Of a stretch of DNA of 8,155 nucleotides, positions 5,688-8,155 are shown one piece after another (position 1 is the first letter of the stretch; every line of letters begins with the position of its first letter). Position numbers and translations under genes: made by a program. The notes under the pieces were generated by a model. The model saw only the letters and a list, made by a program, of their open reading frames with translations. It searched no databases and was not told the origin of the DNA. Location of the stretch: assembly GCA_963649625.1 (NCBI GenBank), contig CAVJIP010000072.1, forward strand, positions 1 to 8,155, given 5' to 3'. This stretch comes from HGM13006 sp963649625 (lineage in GTDB: Bacteria > Bacillota > Clostridia > Oscillospirales > Oscillospiraceae).

Positions 5688-6968
5688 TCAATGCGGGATA
5701 CCTCCCGCCGGGGCCGGAGTAAAATTCTCCGGCTCCCGACAGGAAAGCTCCAGGCGAAGGGTGCCGTCCCGGAACAGCAGCACCCGGCCCAGCAGCTTTT
5801 CCAGCACCGCCCGCTCCTGAAGCCGCGGGAAATCCTCCGCCGGAATCTGCCCCCGGCACAGCTCCTCCACCTGGGCCCTCACCGCCGTCCTGACCAGCTC
5901 CTCCCGAACCGTCAGCCCCGGGCAAGCCGCCTTGTCCCGCTGGCGGGTGCGGCAGATCAGGTATAAAACCTCCTCTCCGGCGGCGTTTTTTCGGGCGGTG
6001 ACACCCAGCGGGCGGCCACAGGCCCCGCAGTGGACAATCCCCTTTAGGAGAAAGTCCCGGCTGCCTGTCCGGCCATGGGCCCGGGCGGTGAGCTGCCCTC
6101 CCGCCGCCTGAAAGGTCTCCCGGTCAATGATCGCCTCATGGGTGCCGGGAACCACCGCCCAGGCAGAGGGCGGCTGCCTTCGGCATTTCTTGGACTTGTA
6201 GCTGACCTTGACGCTGCGGCCCTGTACCATGGTGCCAAGATAGGTCTCGTTTCGCAGCATTTCCCGGATGCGCTCCGCCGACCAGGCCCCCTGGGGCCGA
6301 AGCCCCCCATAGACCGAGGGGCAGGGAATGTTCTCCAGATTCAGCTCCTTCGCAATGGCGGCGCAGCTTTGCCCCGCCCGGGCCATTTGAAACACCCGCC
6401 GCACCACCGCCGCCGCCTGGGGGTCCGGGACAATACGGTTTTTGGCGGTAGGGTCCATGGCATAGCCGTAGACAGGCTTTCCGCCGATAAACAGCCCCTT
6501 TTTCTGCTTGTCATGCTTCACCGCCTTGATTTTCTTGGAAATGTCCTTGGCGTACATATCGTTCATAATGGCCCGGAAGGGGGTGATGTCGTTGGCGGAG
6601 GACTCCACCCCCGTGTCCACTCCGTCCAGCAGGGAGATATACCGCACCCCATGCTCCGGGAAATACCGCTCCATATAGTGTCCCGTGAGAATGTAGTCCC
6701 GGCCCAAGCGGCTTAAATCCTTTGTGATGACCAGATTCACACGGCCCATCTCAATGTCTCCAAGGAGCCGCTGAAAGCCGGGCCGGTCAAAGTCCGTGCC
6801 GCTCCAGCCGTCATCGATATAGCGGTCATAGACCGATATGCCCTGCCGCCGAATGTATTCCTCCAGCAGGGACAGCTGATTTTGAACGCTCTGGGAGGGG
6901 CCCTCCTGGGTGTCCTCCCGGGAAAGCCGGATGTAAAGCCCGGCCCGGCAGCCGGTAAAGTTCTTCAT
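5688..6968 (-). CDS. Large serine recombinase (resolvase/integrase family)
   Basis: A 426-aa site-specific recombinase that cuts DNA through a serine. The N-terminal resolvase domain (about 7-150) carries YIRLSRED with catalytic S16 and TKDLSRLGRD (82-91) with the conserved arginines. A recombinase DNA-binding domain follows (about 160-270, including GGKPVYGY). A zinc ribbon then follows with C314, C317, C339 and C349. The C-terminal part after the ribbon is short for this group. After the stop at 5688 the +1 frame continues with coding-like sequence (EVSRIEKKALEKLK) to a stop at 5633, so a frameshift is suspected. The ATG at 6968 is chosen because it follows GGAGGA and homology starts there; the alternative GTG at 7073 adds 35 proline-rich residues with a misplaced ribosome site. 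No att sites or partner genes are seen. Confidence 0.88.
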   Translation of the reverse strand: MKNFTGCRAGLYIRLSREDTQEGPSQSVQNQLSLLEEYIRRQGISVYDRYIDDGWSGTDFDRPGFQRLLGDIEMGRVNLVITKDLSRLGRDYILTGHYMERYFPEHGVRYISLLDGVDTGVESSANDITPFRAIMNDMYAKDISKKIKAVKHDKQKKGLFIGGKPVYGYAMDPTAKNRIVPDPQAAAVVRRVFQMARAGQSCAAIAKELNLENIPCPSVYGGLRPQGAWSAERIREMLRNETYLGTMVQGRSVKVSYKSKKCRRQPPSAWAVVPGTHEAIIDRETFQAAGGQLTARAHGRTGSRDFLLKGIVHCGACGRPLGVTARKNAAGEEVLYLICRTRQRDKAACPGLTVREELVRTAVRAQVEELCRGQIPAEDFPRLQERAVLEKLLGRVLLFRDGTLRLELSCREPENFTPAPAGGIPH

Positions 6969-7063
6969 TTCTCCTCCGAGGGCCGAATCAGCCGGGCCAG
7001 CAGCCGGGCCAGGGACGGGCCTTGGGGATTGAATTGGAGAATAATGGTGTGCAATGTTTTCAA
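6965..7063 (-). CDS. Putative 32-aa leader ORF coupled to the recombinase
   Basis: A TTG start (7063-7061) lies 9 nt after AAGGAG and opens a 32-codon ORF. It ends in TGA overlapping the recombinase ATG as ATGA, a classic translational-coupling arrangement. The peptide begins MKTLHTIILQFNPQG and continues into a leucine/arginine-rich segment (about residues 18-27) that could form an amphipathic helix, then a charged end (EEK). The recombinase ribosome site (GGAGGA) lies within its last codons. I do not recognise the family. Small proteins encoded next to clostridial transposon recombinases are known (TnpW-like), but I cannot show a match. It could also be a fortuitous frame, since a second frame (GTG at 7073) is open across the same stretch. 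Confidence 0.5.
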   Translation of the reverse strand: MKTLHTIILQFNPQGPSLARLLARLIRPSEEK

Positions 7064-7111
7064 GGGAAACCACTCCTTACCTTAAAAATGTCTTAAACCG
7101 CAAAAAAGTCC

Positions 7112-7140
7112 TTGCAAGGATTTCAGAACTGTGACATAAT
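7112..7140 (+). promoter_or_regulatory. Promoter of the sulfatase-like gene with palindrome over its -35
   Basis: TTGCAA (7112-7117) is separated by 17 nt from CATAAT (7135-7140), predicting a start near 7147. The -35 box is the centre of a perfect 12-bp palindrome, TCCTTGCAAGGA (7109-7120), a plausible site for a dimeric regulator or recombinase subunit. The same 103-bp region must also hold the promoter of the divergent recombinase unit, for which I see no clear boxes. Confidence 0.55.
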
Positions 7141-7166
7141 CATGTGGAAAATGTAAAGGTTCGGTG

Positions 7167-8155
7167 TTGATTTTGCAAAAAGTAAAAGCTTTCTGGTCGG
7201 CCCTGTGGCTGCCGGCCCTGTCCATAGTGTTGACCTGTCTGTACCCCTGTGCCTTTCTCTACGCCCACAACGTAGAGGAGGCCCCCCTTTCCAGCATTTT
7301 TCCCTTTTTCTGCCTGTTTCTCCTGAATGCCCTGGGGGTGTGGCTGGTGCTGTTGGTCATCCTCCGGCGTCCCTGTGGGGCGGGCTTTCTGACGGATCTG
7401 GTGATGCTGGTGGTCATCAATTTCTCCGCCCTGCTGGGCGGCCTCCAGGGGCTCCTTCCTTCCCTTCCGGCCTGGGTGCTGCTGGGGATTTTGGGGGTGC
7501 TGCTGGCGGGGCTTTTGGTGCTGCTGGCAGTAAAAAAGCCGGACATGGGGATTCCCTGCCTTCTTGTGTCCCTGTCCTTCGGGGTGCTGACCCTGGGCTG
7601 CTTTATTTTGGCGGCGGTGTTTTCCCTGTCCCAGGGCACCGGAAAGCCCGACGGCTCGGCGCCCTTCGCCTCCTACGAGCCCATGACCTTCCAGGAGAAC
7701 CAACGCCCCAACGTGTATTTCTTCCTCTATGACGGCTACGGCGGGGTGGAGAATCTCCGGCACTATTACGACTACGACAACGAGCCCTTTCTCCGGGAGC
7801 TGGAAGGTCGGGGCTTTTCCGTCTCCCGAACCAGCCACAACACCGAGTCTCTGAAAACCGTCACCCTTATCCCGGATCTGATGAACCTAAACTATGTGAT
7901 CCACAAGGACATGACCACCGGAGAGCGGGATGCCTTTCTGGTGATGCCCAATCTGTTTCGCACCTTCTCCGACAACGGCTATCAGCTGAATCTGATCAAT
8001 CACCTGAACTACTTCGGTTCGGAGGGCTGCCAGGTGCTCACCCACAAGCAGTCCCCCCAGACCATTTCGGATTTTCTCCTGTCCAACAGCCTGTATTCCC
8101 AGAGTGGGGAAATCAAAAAGGAGCTGAACCGCTTTATTAAGGCGGACTATGTGGC
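7167..8155 (+). CDS. Membrane-anchored sulfatase/LtaS-like protein, 3' end outside window
   Basis: An open frame of 329 codons that runs off the right edge. The N-terminal part has about five hydrophobic segments (approximately 11-33, 43-66, 75-97, 102-122, 130-153). It is followed by the start of an extracytoplasmic alkaline-phosphatase/sulfatase-fold domain: RPNVYFFLYDGYGG (180-193), where D189 is the probable metal ligand, then DNEPFL (204-209) and RTSHNTES (221-228), where the catalytic Ser/Thr is expected. The layout resembles lipoteichoic acid synthase and other phosphoglycerol or phosphoethanolamine transferases acting on cell-surface polymers, but the metal-binding C-terminal half is not visible, so activity is unproven. 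There is no ATG at the start. TTG at 7167 (AAAGG 7 nt upstream) is preferred; GTG 7164 and TTG 7173 are alternatives. An in-frame TAA at 7137 bounds it. Confidence 0.85.
   Translation, partial: MILQKVKAFWSALWLPALSIVLTCLYPCAFLYAHNVEEAPLSSIFPFFCLFLLNALGVWLVLLVILRRPCGAGFLTDLVMLVVINFSALLGGLQGLLPSLPAWVLLGILGVLLAGLLVLLAVKKPDMGIPCLLVSLSFGVLTLGCFILAAVFSLSQGTGKPDGSAPFASYEPMTFQENQRPNVYFFLYDGYGGVENLRHYYDYDNEPFLRELEGRGFSVSRTSHNTESLKTVTLIPDLMNLNYVIHKDMTTGERDAFLVMPNLFRTFSDNGYQLNLINHLNYFGSEGCQVLTHKQSPQTISDFLLSNSLYSQSGEIKKELNRFIKADYV

Noticed and set aside
4419..5966. 515-codon plus-strand ORF
   Set aside because: Antisense to the molybdopterin enzyme and the recombinase end. Its glycine/proline/histidine-rich translation is typical of a GC-rich shadow frame.
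7140..7838. 232-codon minus-strand ORF
   Set aside because: Antisense to the membrane sulfatase-like gene. Its glutamine/histidine/proline-rich composition is a shadow artefact, and it would also overlap the plus-strand promoter.

Overview
The window looks like chromosomal DNA of a GC-rich anaerobic Firmicute, most likely a gut clostridium of the Oscillospiraceae/Flavonifractor kind. This rests on strong AGGAGG-type ribosome binding sites, TTGACA/TATAAT promoters, a VanH-like D-2-hydroxyacid dehydrogenase, a cytosolic molybdopterin enzyme with an Fe-S partner, and a clostridial-type large serine recombinase. The species assignment is inference. Nothing in the window names the organism.

Left end (1-709): an AT-rich tract with no convincing protein gene. 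It holds three strong hairpins that all read as leftward (minus-strand) terminators, a degenerate direct repeat, and a minus-strand tRNA-Val(GAC) gene with its own consensus promoter and terminator.

Middle (778-3042): a divergent pair driven from back-to-back promoters. Leftward is a macro-domain (ADP-ribose-binding) hydrolase whose last ~15 residues appear frameshifted. Rightward is a two-gene unit: a VanH/LdhA-like D-2-hydroxyacid dehydrogenase and a DEDDh 3'-5' exonuclease. It ends in two hairpins that separate it from a convergent operon.

Right-middle (3044-5648): a minus-strand operon with its own extended -10 promoter. It encodes a DMSO-reductase-family molybdopterin (or tungsten) oxidoreductase and an overlapping four-cluster ferredoxin subunit. 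Neither has an export signal or membrane anchor, so a soluble cytoplasmic redox enzyme is likely; the substrate is unknown.

Right end (5688-8155): a large serine recombinase, with a probable 32-codon leader ORF that overlaps its start codon and a coding-like tail out of frame after its stop. Divergent from it is the 5' part of a polytopic membrane protein of sulfatase/LtaS-like architecture, which runs off the window. The divergent region carries a 12-bp perfect palindrome over a -35 box. I found no clear element boundaries, CRISPR array or toxin-antitoxin pair, and no convincing case for a wholly new system. The most useful leads are the leader ORF of the recombinase, the two apparent frameshifts, and the terminator-dense left tract.
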